From Sulfuricurvum sp. (lineage in GTDB: Bacteria > Campylobacterota > Campylobacteria > Campylobacterales > Sulfurimonadaceae), in assembly GCF_023229695.1 (NCBI RefSeq), contig NZ_JALNYS010000030.1:1-6401 (forward strand): 6,401 nucleotides of DNA, given 5' to 3'. Of this stretch, positions 5,378-6,401 are shown one piece after another. The notes under the pieces are model-generated. The model made no database searches. It was not told the DNA's origin and worked only from the letters and a program-made list of their open reading frames with translations. Positions within the stretch are counted from its first letter, which is position 1. Each line of letters opens with the position of its first letter. The translations under genes were made by a program, and so were the position numbers.

Positions 5378-6234
5378 CTAATTTAACCACCACTGATACC
5401 GTCTCAAATAAAATTCACACCATTCGAGGGCTTCAAGTAATGCTCGATAGAGACTTGGCGGAGCTGTATGGAGTAGAGACAAAAAGAATAAACGAAGCGG
5501 TAAGCAACAATCACGATAAATTTTTAGATGATTTTTATTTTGAACTTACTGATAATGAGTTTGAAGATTTGCGGTCGAAAATTTCGACCGCAAATTTTGC
5601 CAAAACAAGAACAAACCCAAAAGTTTTTACCGAACAAGGTATTTATATGTTGGCGACTATCTTAAAAAGTAAGGTTGCTTCGCAAGTTACGGTATCAATC
5701 ATAAGAACTTTTGCAACTATGCGAAAATTTATCTCGCAAAATAGTGGTATGTTTGAACGATTTGAAAGAATTGAACAAAGATTATCGATTCATGATAAAA
5801 ATTTTGACAAACTTTTTGAAGCCCTTGAAGATAAAACCTTAAAACCATCTCATGGGATATTTTTCGACGGACAAATTTACGATGCGTATGTGTTCGTCAA
5901 TGATTTGTTCAAAAGTGCGAAAAATGAAATCGTGCTGATCGACAACTACATCGACGATAGTGTTTTTACCCTCTTTAGTAAATACCCTAATCTAAAAATC
6001 AAAATCTATACCCAAACCATTAGCAAACAACTAGCTCTCGATTATCAAAAATGCCAAGCGCAATATCAGAACATAGAACTTTTAGAGTTTAAAAATACCC
6101 ATGATAGATTTTTGATTATCGATAGTTCACAAATGTACCACATCGGAGCAAGTCTCAAAGATTTGGGTAAAAAATGGTTTGCATTTTCGAAATTTGAGAT
6201 GGATGCTTTAGAGATTTTGGGGAGATTAAGATGA
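5374..6234 (+). CDS. ORF6N-domain DNA-binding protein with C-terminal phospholipase-D-like domain
   Basis: This 286-aa protein has two parts. Residues about 12-118 form an ORF6N domain (phage and mobile-element DNA-binding family related to KilA-N): IRGLQVMLDRDLAELYGVE, then RSKISTANF and VFTEQGIYMLATIL. A short helical linker (about 126-152) leads to a domain from about 162 on. This domain contains EIVLIDNYID (185-194) and H243-x-R245-x4-D250 (HDRFLIID), a single HKD-like motif with Arg for Lys, then YHIGASLKDLG, as in phospholipase-D-like folds. The length fits family members that I recall from Bacteroidota and Campylobacterota, often near type I restriction-modification genes; no such gene is visible here. 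Its biochemical activity is unknown. The ATG overlaps the RAYT stop (ATGA), and GGAG at 5363-5366, 7 nt upstream, is a good ribosome binding site. A long palindrome lies inside it at 5564-5598. Confidence 0.85.
   Translation: MTNLTTTDTVSNKIHTIRGLQVMLDRDLAELYGVETKRINEAVSNNHDKFLDDFYFELTDNEFEDLRSKISTANFAKTRTNPKVFTEQGIYMLATILKSKVASQVTVSIIRTFATMRKFISQNSGMFERFERIEQRLSIHDKNFDKLFEALEDKTLKPSHGIFFDGQIYDAYVFVNDLFKSAKNEIVLIDNYIDDSVFTLFSKYPNLKIKIYTQTISKQLALDYQKCQAQYQNIELLEFKNTHDRFLIIDSSQMYHIGASLKDLGKKWFAFSKFEMDALEILGRLR
5564..5598. repeat. 35-bp near-perfect palindrome within the ORF6N gene
   Basis: The arms 5567-5580 (ATTTGCGGTCGAAA) and 5582-5595 (TTTCGACCGCAAAT) are exact reverse complements around a single A. 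Pairing continues outward three more positions, one of them a G-T wobble. It encodes EDLRSKISTANF of the ORF6N domain, residues that look normal for the family. As DNA it could be a binding site for a dimeric protein, and as RNA a strong hairpin with a small loop. Confidence 0.85.
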
Positions 6235-6251
6235 GAATCCAAATCTCTAAA
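6207..6251 (+). promoter_or_regulatory. Hairpin at the ORF6N stop with a ribosome binding site and ATG in its loop
   Basis: TTTAGAGATTT (6207-6217) pairs perfectly with AAATCTCTAAA (6241-6251). After one bulged T (6218) two more G-C pairs close the stem at 6220-6239, giving 13 bp. The 18-nt loop (6221-6238) holds GGAG at 6221-6224 and ATG at 6231, 6 nt later. No T-run follows directly, so a simple intrinsic terminator is unlikely. It may influence initiation at 6231, or be chance in AT-rich DNA. Confidence 0.45.
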
Positions 6252-6266
6252 ACACAAAAAATTTAG
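6231..6266 (+). pseudogene. Possible remnant start of a downstream gene, 11 codons
   Basis: The ATG at 6231 overlaps the ORF6N stop (ATGA) and has GGAG 6 nt upstream, as expected for a coupled next gene. The frame reads MRIQISKTQKI and stops at TAG 6264-6266, with further stops at 6321 and 6378. This may be the broken 5' end of a former operon gene or a short leader peptide. No family is recognisable. Confidence 0.3.
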
Positions 6267-6345
6267 CCGTTTTTTAGCTATTTTTTCTCACTCCACGACA
6301 GTATAGGAACGAAAATGGCTTAGAGAGTTGAAAAAGTGAGTTTGA

Positions 6346-6401
6346 GTGGAACATTTAGATCGGATGCAGAAAGTGTTTGAGCAATATTATGACTGGAGTT
6401 A
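6346..6401 (+). CDS. Possible 5' end of an unidentified gene at the right edge
   Basis: From GTG 6346 (or ATG 6364) a frame stays open to the window edge and reads VEHLDRMQKVFEQYYDWS, a composition plausible for real protein. A stop (TGA 6343-6345) lies directly upstream and no strong ribosome binding site is visible. It is too short to assign and could be a chance open frame or a decayed gene fragment. The interval 6267-6345 shows nothing I can support beyond T-rich runs (6270-6275, 6281-6286). Confidence 0.2.
   Translation, partial: MEHLDRMQKVFEQYYDWS

Noticed and set aside
6261..6290. Possible intrinsic terminator with TAGC/GCTA arms and a T-run
   Set aside because: The stem is only 4 bp and AT-rich; too weak to call.

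Overview
The window looks like a chromosomal segment of a Campylobacterota bacterium, probably a Sulfuricurvum or Sulfurimonas type rather than Helicobacter or Campylobacter. This rests on protein character: an MscS channel, an MtaB tRNA methylthiotransferase, an FtsH-like AAA+ protein and a BioV-type esterase in a row. From memory, H. pylori has a similar MscS / MtaB / FtsH-like order. No database search was possible.

Bases 1-4269 are a compact, moderately GC-rich operon on the + strand. The order is mscS-like (5' cut by the window edge), mtaB, ftsH-like and bioV. Each gene overlaps the next (4, 26 and 14 bp), so translation is probably coupled. The functions are mixed: membrane tension release, ms2t6A37 tRNA modification, a membrane AAA+ machine and biotin precursor synthesis. 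The FtsH-like protein keeps its ATPase motifs, but the HEXXH zinc-protease motif is replaced by YQAGK, so it should be a proteolytically dead unfoldase or chaperone.

Bases about 4270-6401 are visibly more AT-rich and accessory in character. They hold a truncated AlbA_2 (Schlafen-type) domain gene, a REP-associated tyrosine transposase (RAYT, HUH/Y1 family), a gene coding for an ORF6N DNA-binding domain fused to a phospholipase-D-like domain, and about 170 bp with only fragmentary coding signal.

The most unusual structure is in and around the RAYT gene. Short REP-like hairpins lie inside the open reading frame instead of in flanking non-coding DNA. A trio of hairpins at 4692-4775 recurs at 5271-5348, exactly 579 bp (193 codons) downstream and in the same frame, so the protein carries two related repeat-derived peptides bracketing its catalytic core. 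A further hairpin lies inside the core at 4871-4893, read in another frame. The left-most hairpin sits where the AlbA_2 gene breaks off, which suggests insertion of the element into that gene. The ORF6N gene starts on the RAYT stop codon (ATGA), carries a 35-bp near-perfect palindrome in its coding sequence, and ends in a hairpin whose loop holds a ribosome binding site and an ATG for a reading frame that stops after 11 codons.
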